A stretch of DNA of 64,000 nt. It comes from Dechloromonas sp. (lineage in GTDB: Bacteria; Pseudomonadota; Gammaproteobacteria; Burkholderiales; Rhodocyclaceae). Positions 46,471 through 56,228 of this stretch are shown here, piece after piece; positions within the stretch are counted from its first letter, which is position 1, and each line of letters opens with the position of its first letter. The notes beneath the pieces are model-generated. The model did no database searches. It was not told where the DNA came from and saw nothing but the letters and a program-made list of their open reading frames with translations. Location of the stretch: contig JAQUAX010000005.1 in assembly GCA_028687035.1 (NCBI GenBank), positions 164,672-228,671 of the forward strand, written 5' to 3'. A program made the position numbers and the translations under genes.

Positions 46471-48202
46471 TGGCGCCCATCCAGTCCTTGATGATGTTGG
46501 CGACTACCTTGGGATCGTTCTGCGACATGTCGCGGGCCTTCTGCATCTTGGCCGCGAACTGGTCGATTTGAACGGTCTCTTCGCCCTCCTCGCCGGCGAT
46601 CACGACATGGCCGGCCGCACCGGCGACCCCTTCGGGGCTGGTTGCTCCGCCGGCCTCGCCCGGGCGGGGGAACATGACCTTCAGCGACGGCTGGATCACC
46701 TTCAGGTAGATGAAGGCGGCAATGCCGAGCAGCAGCAGGTATTTCAGCAGGTCGCCGGCATGGGCCTGGATTTCCGGGTCCTTCCAGACGGGCAGGCCGG
46801 CCTCGGTGCGCTCGCTGACGGCGAACGGCGAATTGGCGACCGACAGCGTGTCGCCGCGTTCCTTGGAGAAGCCCATCGCCTCGCGGACCAGTTCGTTGAT
46901 CTGCTTCATTTCGGCTTCGGGCAGCGCCTTGGTGACCTGCTTGCCGTCCTTGCCCGTTTCCTTGCGGTGATTGACGACGACGGCTGCCGACAGCCGGCGG
47001 ATGCTGCCCATCGCCTGGCGCGTGTGGCGGATGGTCTTGTCGATTTCGTAATTGATTGTCGAGGTCTTCGCCGTGCTGACCGGCTGGCCGGCCGCATTGA
47101 GCGGCGCCGTGATGCCGGCCGCGTCGAGCTTGCCCTGGATTTCGCCCGGTTTGGCCGGTTGACCGCCGGCGGTCGTGCCGACCGGCGGCTGGGTCAGCGG
47201 GGCGGTCGCCGGTACCGGCGGCTGGTTGGACAGCGCGCCGGGAACGCCGCCGGCCGCCTGGTTGACGTTGGCCGTTTCGTTGCTCTGCTGGCTGCGGATC
47301 GTCGTGCTTTCCGGCGTGTTGTTCGGACGGTAGCTTTCGGCGGTCTGCTCAGTCTGCGAGAAGTCGACGTCGGCCGCGACCTGCACCTTGAAGTTGTTGT
47401 CGCCGAGCACCGGCTGCAGGATTTCCTCGATGCGCTTGATGATGCTGTCCTCGACCTCGCGCACGTACTTGATCTGCGCCGGGTCGAGCCCGGCTTCGGT
47501 CAGCTTGCTCTTCAGCTGCGACAGCAGCGCGCCGCTCTGGTCGATGACGGTGACGTTGGAGGCCGGCAGCTGCGGGACGCTGGACGACACCAGGTGGGTG
47601 ATCCCGGCGATCTGGCTGGCGTCCAGCGAGCGTCCGGGATAGAGGGTCAGCAGCACCGAGGCCGTCGGTTTCTGCTCGTCGCGGACGAAGACCGAAGGCT
47701 TGGGAATCGCCAGGTGCACGCGCGCCGACTGCACCGAACCGATCGAATGGATGGTCCGCGCCAGTTCGCCCTCGAGTCCGCGCTGGTAATTGACCTGTTC
47801 GGCGAACTGGCTGATCCCGAACTTCTGGTTTTCCATCAGCTCGAAGCCGACCATGCCGCCGCGCGGCAGGCCCTGCGAGGCTAGCTTCAGGCGGACTTCA
47901 TGCACCCGCTCCGCCGGCACCAGCAGCGAGCCGCTGTCGTTGAACTTGTGCGGCACGTTCTGCTGCTCGAGCACGGCGACGATCGCGCCGCCATCCTTCT
48001 CGTTGAGGTTGGAAAACAGCACCTTCCAGTCGGGTTGCCGGCTCCACAGCACGGCGCCGACGACCAGCGCGAACAGCGCGGCGATGGCGACCATGAAGAC
48101 GATTTTCTGCTGTTCCCCGAGTCGGTCGAAGGCGTCGCGCAGGCGCTGGACCGGGTTGGTGCCCGGGGCGGTTCCTGCGGTCGTTTCGGTCGTTGCTGCC
48201 AT
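46463..48202 (-). CDS. fliF: Flagellar MS-ring protein FliF
   Basis: A 579-residue ring protein starting MAATTETTAGTAPGTNPVQRL. The 1036-residue track ORF reads back through the antisense of flrB. Two transmembrane helices (IVFMVAIAALFALVVGAVLWS and LLKYLLLLGIAAFIYLKV) flank the periplasmic ring-building motifs, and the C-terminal FliG-binding segment is present. First gene of fliFGHIJKLMNOPQR, divergent from flrB, with a sigma-54-like site upstream. Confidence 0.96.
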   Translation of the reverse strand: MAATTETTAGTAPGTNPVQRLRDAFDRLGEQQKIVFMVAIAALFALVVGAVLWSRQPDWKVLFSNLNEKDGGAIVAVLEQQNVPHKFNDSGSLLVPAERVHEVRLKLASQGLPRGGMVGFELMENQKFGISQFAEQVNYQRGLEGELARTIHSIGSVQSARVHLAIPKPSVFVRDEQKPTASVLLTLYPGRSLDASQIAGITHLVSSSVPQLPASNVTVIDQSGALLSQLKSKLTEAGLDPAQIKYVREVEDSIIKRIEEILQPVLGDNNFKVQVAADVDFSQTEQTAESYRPNNTPESTTIRSQQSNETANVNQAAGGVPGALSNQPPVPATAPLTQPPVGTTAGGQPAKPGEIQGKLDAAGITAPLNAAGQPVSTAKTSTINYEIDKTIRHTRQAMGSIRRLSAAVVVNHRKETGKDGKQVTKALPEAEMKQINELVREAMGFSKERGDTLSVANSPFAVSERTEAGLPVWKDPEIQAHAGDLLKYLLLLGIAAFIYLKVIQPSLKVMFPRPGEAGGATSPEGVAGAAGHVVIAGEEGEETVQIDQFAAKMQKARDMSQNDPKVVANIIKDWMGANG

Positions 48203-48238
48203 CGGGTTCCGGTAAAAAAGCGGTGAAACAGAAGAAGA

Positions 48239-48254
48239 ATCAATCGGGAAGCCA
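48239..48254 (-). promoter_or_regulatory. Candidate sigma-54 promoter of the fliF operon
   Basis: On the minus strand TGGCTTCCCGATTGAT fits TGGCACG-N4-TTGCW, with GG and GA 10 nt apart (GA where GC is expected). It lies 36 nt before fliF in the fliF/flrB divergent gap. Confidence 0.58.
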
Positions 48255-48310
48255 AATTTTCCTAGAAATATTCTACTATTACCGGCGCCGAATTCACCCC
48301 TTCTTTTTCG

Positions 48311-49502
48311 ATGTCCGCTCCTGAAGAGCTTTCCCAGCCGAACGACCCCGATGCCCGAAGCGCCGAGCTGCAGCGTGCCTTCGCGATGTTCAACCGCGTT
48401 TCGGCGGAGCTGACCCAGGCCTACGGGGCGCTGCAGGCGCGCGTCGCATCGCTGACCGACGAACTGGCGGTCGCCAATGGCGAGTTGCGCCGCCAGTACC
48501 GGGAAAAGGAGGCCTTGTCCGAGCGGCTGTCGTCCCTGCTCGATGCGCTGCCGGCCGGTGTCGTGCTGCTCGATGCCGGCGCCGCGGTGGTGGCGGTCAA
48601 TCCGGCGGCGGTGGCGATGTTCGGTGCCGACGTCGTCGGCCGTCACTGGGGCGATGTCGCCCGCGCCCACCTGGAGCCGACGCTGACCGTCGGCGAATGG
48701 CTGCTCGGCGGCGACGGCCGGGTGTCGATTGCGGAGAGCGCGCTGCCTTCCGGCGAAGGGAAGATCCTGCTGATCCACGACGTGACCGCGGCGCACCGGA
48801 TGAAGACCGAGCTGGAGCGCAACCAGCGCCTGGCGGCGATGGGCGAAATGGCGGCCTCGCTGGCTCACCAGCTGCGCACGCCGCTGGCCGCGGCGCTGCT
48901 CTACACCGCGAACCTCGGCCAGCCCGGCGTCCCGGATGCGGCGCGCGCCAAGTTTTCCGAAAAGGCCTCCGGCCAGCTGAAGCGTCTCGAACGCCTGATT
49001 CAGGACGTGCTGCTGTTCGCACGCGGCGAGAGCATCGGCCGCGACGTGATTCCGGTCGGCGACCTGCTGGCCGAGGCGGCACAGACGGTCGAGCCGCTGA
49101 TGCGCGAACACGGTCTCGACTTTTCCGCGGTCGACGCGGTCGGCGGGGCCAAAATCGTCGGCAGTCGCAAGGCGCTGTTCGGTGCGCTGGTCAATCTGCT
49201 CGAGAACGCGATGCAGGCGACGCCGGCAGGCGGCAAAATTTGCCTGTCCGGCAATTGCCGCGGCGATCTTGTCGCCGTCGGCGTGCGCGACAGCGGGCCC
49301 GGCGTGTCGCACGAAATGCAGGCGCGCATCTTCGAGCCCTTCTTCACGACCAAGGGGCAGGGGACCGGCCTCGGTTTGGCCATCGCGCTCGGCGTCGCCC
49401 GGGCGCACGGCGGGGCGATCGAACTGTTTTCCGAACCCGGCGACGGCGCCGAGTTCGTCATGACGCTGCCCGTTGCGGCGGCCGAGGAAGGAACGCAAAA
49501 CC

Positions 49503-49510
<8 letters not shown>
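48311..49510 (+). CDS. flrB: Flagellar sensor histidine kinase FlrB/FleS
   Basis: A 399-residue kinase without transmembrane helices, so cytoplasmic. An N-terminal coiled coil precedes a PAS domain (residues about 72-165), a HisKA domain with phospho-acceptor His186 in SLAHQLRTPLAAALLY, and a HATPase_c domain (LVNLLENAMQATPAGG, VRDSGPGVSHEMQARIFEPFFTTKGQGTGLGLAI). Its likely partner is the next gene. Placement next to fliF and fliE matches the flrBC/fleSR module. Confidence 0.93.
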
Positions 49511-50852
<1,342 letters not shown>

Positions 50853-50856
50853 TTTC

Positions 50857-50872
50857 TGGCCCGGGAATTGCT
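50857..50872 (+). promoter_or_regulatory. Sigma-54 promoter of fliE
   Basis: TGGCCCGGGAATTGCT differs from the RpoN consensus TGGCACG-N4-TTGCW at one position, with GG and GC exactly 10 nt apart. The predicted start is near 50883, about 20 nt before the fliE ATG. Confidence 0.85.
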
Positions 50873-50901
50873 TTTAAATCGTCGAGTTTCAGGAGCGAAT
50901 C

Positions 50902-51225
50902 ATGGACACCCAAGGCATCGAACAAATGTTGAGCGTTCTGCGCAGCACGGCAGCGCAGGCCAGTGGCGGCAAGCCGGCCGAGGCGCCGGCCGCGGCCGGC
51001 GGCGTCGATTTCGCCCAGGTCCTGAAATCCTCGATCGACAAGGTCAACCAGACCCAGCAGCAGGCTGACCAGATGGCGGAAAAACTTGCCGCCGGCGATA
51101 CCAGCCAGAACCTGCACGAAGTCATGATCGCGCTGCAGACGGCCAGCGTTTCCTTCCAGGAAATGGTCCAGGTCCGCAACAAGCTCGTCACGGCTTATCA
51201 GGACGTGATGAACATCCAGGTCTGA
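50902..51225 (+). CDS. fliE: Flagellar hook-basal body adaptor FliE
   Basis: A 107-residue MS-ring to rod adaptor (VDFAQVLKSSIDKVNQTQQQADQMAEKLAAGDTSQNLHEVMIALQTASVSFQEMVQVRNKLVTAYQDVMNIQV). AGGAG precedes the ATG. It is detached from fliF by the flrBC pair and has its own sigma-54 promoter. It is convergent with ycgR. Confidence 0.96.
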   Translation: MDTQGIEQMLSVLRSTAAQASGGKPAEAPAAAGGVDFAQVLKSSIDKVNQTQQQADQMAEKLAAGDTSQNLHEVMIALQTASVSFQEMVQVRNKLVTAYQDVMNIQV

Positions 51226-51241
51226 CGCCAGCGGCGTTCAG
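51222..51241. terminator. Hairpin between convergent fliE and ycgR stops
   Basis: CTGACGCC, an AGC loop and GGCGTTCAG form a near-perfect stem spanning both 3' ends. No T-run follows, so strong intrinsic termination is doubtful. Confidence 0.4.
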
Positions 51242-52029
51242 AGCAATCCGGAAGTGCGCGCCTTGCGTTCCCGCTCGATCCGCGCGATGTAGCGCTCGAT
51301 CATCGCCAGCCGGCTTCCCGGCAGATTGACGAATTCGCAGCCGATGCGCAGGTTGTGCAGGCCGCTCTGCGTCGACACCTCGATCGCCTTGCGGACCCGC
51401 AGTTCGACGGCGATCACGCCTTCGCCCGGGATGTCCAGCCGGCAGTCGCCGAGCAGCGCGGCGCGCGGAAAGCATTCGGCATCGTCGATGTCGGCGACCA
51501 GGCTGACGCCGCCGCCGCTGATGTCGCCGAGCATCAGTTCGAAGTTTCGCGGGTGTCCCTGTCCGTCGTGCGCTTCGAGCCGGCAGTGGATCGGATTGTC
51601 GGCCGGCGGTTCCAGACGGAAAAATTCCCGCCGCTGCAGCCGCAGCACAGTGGCCGGCAGCGGCACGACCAGTGCCGGCCGTTCATCCAGCGTTGCCGGC
51701 TGCGCGGCGGCGACGCGGAACTGCACCTTGACCCGGTCGAGCGTGGCCGCCAGCGTGATCCGTCGTGCGGCGACAGCCTGCCGGTTGAGTTCGTCGACCT
51801 GGGCGGGGTCGAGGAAAATCCGCCCCCCGGCAGCGTCGACCGCGAGAATGGTGGTCAGGAAGAAACGTTCGCCTTCGTCCAGGTGCGCGGTGATCAGGCA
51901 GGTCCGCTTGGCCAGCGCCTCGAGGTAGAAGACGATTTCGCGCCGCTCATGCAGGAAGTAGCGGGCGAAATCCTCGCGGTGGTCGATTTCGAAATCGGGC
52001 GGCGGTGGATTGTCGAGAAGCTCGTTCAT
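51238..52029 (-). CDS. ycgR: Flagellar brake protein YcgR (PilZ, cyclic di-GMP binding)
   Basis: A 263-residue protein with an N-terminal YcgR/PilZN domain and a C-terminal PilZ domain. The cyclic di-GMP motifs are RLQRREFFR (RxxxR type) and DISGGG (D/NxSxxG). With bound cyclic di-GMP, YcgR binds FliG/MotA and slows the motor. Last gene of the fliC-to-ycgR run. Confidence 0.93.
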   Translation of the reverse strand: MNELLDNPPPPDFEIDHREDFARYFLHERREIVFYLEALAKRTCLITAHLDEGERFFLTTILAVDAAGGRIFLDPAQVDELNRQAVAARRITLAATLDRVKVQFRVAAAQPATLDERPALVVPLPATVLRLQRREFFRLEPPADNPIHCRLEAHDGQGHPRNFELMLGDISGGGVSLVADIDDAECFPRAALLGDCRLDIPGEGVIAVELRVRKAIEVSTQSGLHNLRIGCEFVNLPGSRLAMIERYIARIERERKARTSGLL

Positions 52030-52071
52030 GGTTTGGCATCAGTTTGACCAGACGCCCATGTTAAACCATCG

Positions 52072-52350
52072 TCAGCCGCTGCGGCCGTGTTCGAGCTGGT
52101 AGAGCCAGGCCAGCAATTCGGCGACGGCCAGGTAGAGCTGCGGCGGGATGTGTTCGTCGATATCGACCTGGGTCAGCAGGGCGACCAGTTCCGGCGATTC
52201 GTGAACGTAGACGCCGTGCTCCCGGGCGCGGGCGATGATTTCCTCGGCGATCAGCCCCTTGCCCTTGGCGACGACGCGCGGCGCGGCGTCCGTCTGCCGG
52301 TAGGCCAGGGCAATGGCCTCGCGGGTCGGATCACTCGGACGTTTCGTCAT
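52072..52350 (-). CDS. FlhB C-terminal-domain paralogue (FlhX-like)
   Basis: A 92-residue stand-alone version of the FlhB cytoplasmic domain, with no transmembrane part. It aligns with the region after the FlhB cleavage site (AIALAYRQTDAAPRVVAKGKGLIAEEIIARAREHGVYV, IPPQLYLAVAELLAWLYQLE). The NPTH cleavage motif is replaced by DPTR, so it cannot self-cleave as FlhB does. Such proteins are annotated EscU/YscU/HrcU-type switch protein or FlhX, and can partly substitute for the cleaved FlhB fragment. It overlaps the second fliK by 20 nt. Confidence 0.9.
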   Translation of the reverse strand: MTKRPSDPTREAIALAYRQTDAAPRVVAKGKGLIAEEIIARAREHGVYVHESPELVALLTQVDIDEHIPPQLYLAVAELLAWLYQLEHGRSG

Positions 52351-53629
52351 GCTTCACGGTGAATTGGGTCAGGCGCAGCCCGGCGTCGGCAAGCTGTTCG
52401 CGCAGGCGAGGGGCGGCGGATTCGAGGCGCTGTTCGCTGGGGGGCTGCTCGGCCGACAGCGCGATGCCGATCTCGCCGCCGGGCCGCAGCGTCAGGTGGG
52501 CCTCGATGCCGCCCAGTTGCGGCAACTGCAGGCGGAGCCGGGTTTGCCAGCGCGCGCCGGATTCATCGTCGCGGCCTCTCTCGCCGGATTGTTCCTCGAT
52601 TTCCCATTGCATCTGCTGTCCGGGCCAGATCTGCCCCTGCCAGGCATAGGTCTGCGTTGCCAGCGCGTCGAGCTGTTGCTGGACGAGCGGAGTCAGATCG
52701 GCGGGGATCGCCGCCGGGCTTGAGGGCGCGGTGCGTGGCGCAGCGGCCTCGAGCGGGCGTTCGTCGGCCAGCGACGGCAGCGGTGCGCGGGATGGGGTGT
52801 CGGTTGCGGCGGTCGCCGCTTTGCCCGCTGCGCCGTCTGCGGCGGCTCCCTGGGCGGTACCGGGCGCCTGGTCGGTCGCAGGCGGGGTGGCTCCGGGAGC
52901 GAGCGGGGCAGGGATCGGCCCCGCTTGCGGTGCACCGGCCGGCAGCGGCAAAAACGGCTGACCCGATGCGGCGCTGCCGGATCCCGGCTGAAGCGGCGTT
53001 GCCGGTGCTTCGCGGAGCTGGGAATACTGTCCCTGCGGCTCCTGCAGCAGACGGGCGGTCGGCAGTTCTCCCGCCACCCAGCGTGCCTGGTGGGCTTCGT
53101 AGAACATGCCGCTCTGCGTCAGGGCCTGCTTCAGCACCGGCGCGAGATCGGCCGCACTCTTGGGCATGGTTTCGACCAGTGGCTGGCTGCCGTTCAGCGG
53201 GGCCGGAGCGGGGCGTTTTCCCTGGTTGTCGATTTCGCCGAGCAGGTCGCCGATCAACTGGCCGGTTCGGCTCAGCGTCGTGGCGACCGAGTCCTGGGGT
53301 GCATTGCCCGGGGCGTTGCCGGAACGGTTGGCAACCACCGCCAGCGTCAGCTTGCCTTCGCTTTCGGTGACTTCCAGTTCCAGCGAATCGCCGGGCTTGG
53401 CGGAAAAGGGAAGGGCCAGCGTGATGTCGCGCTGGGCGACCGTCGCGCGATAGGTGCCATTCGGCAGCATGGCCTGGATTTCGGCCATGATCCGCTGGCC
53501 CGGGACCAGGTTGCCGAGGACGTCGGCAATCCGCTGCGCCGCCGCGACCGGCTGGGTCTGCGCCTGGGGTTGCGCGTGCTGGTCGGGGATCAGCAGGCGC
53601 AGGCTGCTGGCGACGTCGGGCGGGATCAT
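52331..53629 (-). CDS. Second FliK-like hook-length control protein
   Basis: A 432-residue protein with a long Ala/Pro/Gln-rich N-terminal part and a C-terminal FliK-type domain (RLQLPQLGGIEAHLTLRPGGEIGIALSAEQPPSEQRLESAAPRLREQLADAGLRLTQFTV). It differs from the fliK in the main operon. It overlaps fliT by 4 nt and the FlhB-CTD gene by 20 nt, so the three are probably translated together. Pairing with an FlhB-like domain suggests a substrate-specificity role, but this is inference. Confidence 0.85.
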   Translation of the reverse strand: MIPPDVASSLRLLIPDQHAQPQAQTQPVAAAQRIADVLGNLVPGQRIMAEIQAMLPNGTYRATVAQRDITLALPFSAKPGDSLELEVTESEGKLTLAVVANRSGNAPGNAPQDSVATTLSRTGQLIGDLLGEIDNQGKRPAPAPLNGSQPLVETMPKSAADLAPVLKQALTQSGMFYEAHQARWVAGELPTARLLQEPQGQYSQLREAPATPLQPGSGSAASGQPFLPLPAGAPQAGPIPAPLAPGATPPATDQAPGTAQGAAADGAAGKAATAATDTPSRAPLPSLADERPLEAAAPRTAPSSPAAIPADLTPLVQQQLDALATQTYAWQGQIWPGQQMQWEIEEQSGERGRDDESGARWQTRLRLQLPQLGGIEAHLTLRPGGEIGIALSAEQPPSEQRLESAAPRLREQLADAGLRLTQFTVKHDETSE

Positions 53630-53931
53630 GCCGTCCCGTCAGCTTTTTCCGGGGCGATTCCGTGCAGCAGTTGGCCGATCTGTTCCTGCCATTCCTGCAA
53701 TTCGTTGCGGACCGTCGCGTCGCTGTCGCGCATCGCGAGAAGCATCTCCCGTACCGCACTGCGTTCCGCTGCCGGCAGGGTTGCCAGGTCGGGTGTGCCG
53801 ATGGCCGCGATCAGCCGTTGGCGTTGCTCGTGCGTCTCGAGGATCGCCGGCCAGTCCTGCGCCCGGGCACTTTCCGCCAGGCGATCGGACAGTTGCGCCA
53901 GGGCGCGGTAGCGATCGAGCAGGGCGGACAT
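53626..53931 (-). CDS. fliT: FliT-family flagellar chaperone
   Basis: A 101-residue helical protein (LLDRYRALAQLSDRLAESARAQDWPAILETHEQRQRLIAAI) immediately after fliS, the normal fliT position. FliT is the export chaperone for FliD. Family conservation is weak, so position is the main support. Confidence 0.82.
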   Translation of the reverse strand: MSALLDRYRALAQLSDRLAESARAQDWPAILETHEQRQRLIAAIGTPDLATLPAAERSAVREMLLAMRDSDATVRNELQEWQEQIGQLLHGIAPEKADGTA

Positions 53932-53932
53932 G

Positions 53933-54340
53933 TCACGCCGCCTGCTGCAGGTTCTTCGGGACTTCCGCCCAGGCTTCGCGCAAGCCCTGCAACAAATCGC
54001 GAACCTCGTCGAGGGCGGCGACGCTGTTTTTCAGGTTGGCCGCGATCAGGCGCTGTGCCATGTAGTCGTACAGCACAGCCAGTCGGGCCGACAGTTCGCC
54101 GCCTGATTCCATGTTCAGACTAGCCTTCAGGCCGTTGGTGATCAGGTTGATCGCCTTGGAGATGGAGGCGCCTTTTTCCGGAATCTGGCCGTTTTCCATC
54201 TGGATGCGGGCCAGCGCGATTGCGGCCAGAGCACCGTCGAAAAGAATCAGGATCAGTTGGTGCGGGTCGGCCGTCTCGACGGCCACCTCCACGCCGACCT
54301 TGGCGTAGCTGTCTGCGGGGGTACGCATCATTCCAAACAT
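53933..54340 (-). CDS. fliS: Flagellin export chaperone FliS
   Basis: A 135-residue four-helix chaperone that binds the flagellin C-terminus (YAKVGVEVAVETADPHQLILILFDGALAAIALARIQMENGQIPEKGASISKAINLITNGLKASLNMESGGELSARLAVLYDYM). It lies between fliD and fliT. Confidence 0.96.
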   Translation of the reverse strand: MFGMMRTPADSYAKVGVEVAVETADPHQLILILFDGALAAIALARIQMENGQIPEKGASISKAINLITNGLKASLNMESGGELSARLAVLYDYMAQRLIAANLKNSVAALDEVRDLLQGLREAWAEVPKNLQQAA

Positions 54341-54350
54341 GGGAGTCTCT

Positions 54351-55733
54351 CTAATTGTCGCTGCCGGAATAGGCGCCAGGCAGGGAAGCGAGTTGCTGGG
54401 TCAGCCAGGAACTGGTCGAGTTCAGTCCGGAAAGCAGGGTGTCGAGTGCCGCGAACTGCTTCTGGTAGCGGGCCTGCGTTTGCGTCAGGCGCAATTCCAG
54501 TGCTTCCTGACGGCTTTGCAGGTCCTTGATGACTCGATTGCTGTTGTCGGTTGCGGAGGTCAGGGTGCCGGTCGTGCCGATCAGGCCACTGATGCCGTCA
54601 TTGAAGGTCTGGCCGATCTTTCCGACGAAGGCGGCAACATTGTCGAAATCGGCGCTGATCGCCTTGTTCAGCTTGGCGGTGTCCAGTTTCAGCGAACCGT
54701 CGGCCTGAATTGCGACGCCGAGGTCGGACAGCGTCTGGTAGGCAGAGGTTCCACCCGCCGTGGTCAGCAACATGTTGCGGACCTGGCTTTGTGCCGAGCG
54801 CCAGGTGCTGTCGCCCTGCAGCGCGCCGGCGACCTTGGTTTCGGCATTGTAGGCACCGAGGTCCCTGATCGTCGTGGCTGAAGCGTTGTAGGCCTTGACG
54901 AAGCTGGTCAGTGCCGAGGTCAGGTTGGTCGTGCTGTCCTTGCTGATGCTGAGCGACGTCCCGCTGGCACTTTCCTTCAGCAGGGAAATGCTGACCCCGC
55001 TGATCGAATTCTCGATGGTGTTCGTATCGCTCGTGACTGTCAGGCCGTTGATGTCGACCGAGGCCGAGGTCGCAGCCTCGCGCACCGTCCAGCTGTTGGC
55101 GGTGCCCGTGCTGTAATCGAAGGATTCCCAGCCGGTGCTGCCGGTCACCTTGATGGTGTTGGCGGCGCCCGTGGCATCGGCAGTCAGGATCAGGTGATCG
55201 GTCGTGCCGTCGTTGATGACCGAGGCCGTAACGCCAGCCTTGGCGCCGTTGATCGCCGTCGCGATATCGGACAACGTCGAACCGCCGGTAACCGATACGT
55301 CCACGGTGTCGGCACTGGGGCCACCGACCTGAATGCTCAAGGTCCCGTTGCTGCCAGCGGCGGGAATCGTCAGGTCGCTTCCCGATTTACGGATTTGTTC
55401 GGCCTTGGCGAGCGTAATGTTGGTCAGCGAATAGCTCGTTGCAATGGCGCCCGTGGAAACCGTGGCCGTCGCGATCGAGCTGTCGGAGGCGGTCGCCCGC
55501 AGCGTCTGGTATTTCTCGACGGCAGTCTTGCCGCTATCCGGCGTCAGCGTTGCTGCGGCCGATTGCAGCGAGGCGAGAGCGCTGCGCAGTGTGCCCAGGG
55601 AGGAAATCCGGGACTGGTAGGAGAGTTCCTTCTTCTGCAGGGCGATCAGCGGCTGCTGCTCGACCTCCATCAGACTGCTCAGAATGCTGTTGAGATCCAG
55701 GCCGGATCCGATGCCAAGAGAAGAAATAGCCAT
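54351..55733 (-). CDS. fliD: Filament cap protein FliD (HAP2)
   Basis: A 460-residue cap protein. The N-terminal SLGIGSGLDLNSILSSLMEVEQQPL and C-terminal coiled coil (NRVIKDLQSRQEALELRLTQTQARYQKQFAALDTLLSGLNSTSSWLTQQL) are canonical, with a central flagellin-hook IN motif. AGGAGG precedes the ATG. Confidence 0.96.
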   Translation of the reverse strand: MAISSLGIGSGLDLNSILSSLMEVEQQPLIALQKKELSYQSRISSLGTLRSALASLQSAAATLTPDSGKTAVEKYQTLRATASDSSIATATVSTGAIATSYSLTNITLAKAEQIRKSGSDLTIPAAGSNGTLSIQVGGPSADTVDVSVTGGSTLSDIATAINGAKAGVTASVINDGTTDHLILTADATGAANTIKVTGSTGWESFDYSTGTANSWTVREAATSASVDINGLTVTSDTNTIENSISGVSISLLKESASGTSLSISKDSTTNLTSALTSFVKAYNASATTIRDLGAYNAETKVAGALQGDSTWRSAQSQVRNMLLTTAGGTSAYQTLSDLGVAIQADGSLKLDTAKLNKAISADFDNVAAFVGKIGQTFNDGISGLIGTTGTLTSATDNSNRVIKDLQSRQEALELRLTQTQARYQKQFAALDTLLSGLNSTSSWLTQQLASLPGAYSGSDN

Positions 55734-55759
55734 TTTGGCCTCCTGTAGGGATGCCTAGT

Positions 55760-56131
55760 TTACGCCTTTTGGTGCACGAGCAGGCCCTTGACCTTGTCGA
55801 TGGCCTTGGCGATGGCCAGCATTTCCTCGGAGGGAATCTGGCGCAAGACGTCCTTGGTCGCGGTGTCGATGACCTTGACGACGGTGCTGCCCGTGTCCTT
55901 GTCGAGCGAAAACTCGATCGAACTGCTGATTGTCTGAACGAAGTCGTTCATTTCCTTCGTCGCCTTTTCCAGTTCCTCGCGGCTGGCCTGGGGCTGGCCT
56001 GTCGGCTGGATGGCCTGCGGGGTGGCCGAGCCGCCTGCCTGGGCCGCGAGGCTCTGTTTTCCATCCGGCACGGCGAGGTTGCCGACGGCGGGCGAGGGCA
56101 TCGTCGGCATGCTGATTGCGTTGATGTTCAT
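55760..56131 (-). CDS. flaG: FlaG family protein
   Basis: A 123-residue protein with the FlaG domain in its C-terminal half (VQTISSSIEFSLDKDTGSTVVKVIDTATKDVLRQIPSEEMLAIAKAIDKVKGLLVHQKA). FlaG influences filament length in some species. AGGAG precedes the ATG. It lies between fliC and fliD; the alternative 131-residue frame is a shadow. Confidence 0.92.
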   Translation of the reverse strand: MNINAISMPTMPSPAVGNLAVPDGKQSLAAQAGGSATPQAIQPTGQPQASREELEKATKEMNDFVQTISSSIEFSLDKDTGSTVVKVIDTATKDVLRQIPSEEMLAIAKAIDKVKGLLVHQKA

Positions 56132-56154
56132 GGCTCACTCCTGCTCGCAATAAG

Positions 56155-56215
56155 CTGGGCGCGGGGCGTTGCCGCCACCGCGCCCAGAGGGTCCGGGCCG
56201 GACCTTGCGGCCCGG
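56155..56215. repeat. Two GC-rich hairpins in the fliC-flaG gap
   Basis: CTGGGCGCGG/CCGCGCCCAG form a perfect 10-bp stem with a 13-nt loop (56155-56187). CCGGGCCG/CGGCCCGG form an 8-bp stem with a 7-nt loop (56193-56215). Neither has a T-run. They could protect the fliC mRNA 3' end or limit read-through into flaG-fliD. Confidence 0.6.
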
Positions 56216-56228
56216 CGGGTGAGGTTGC

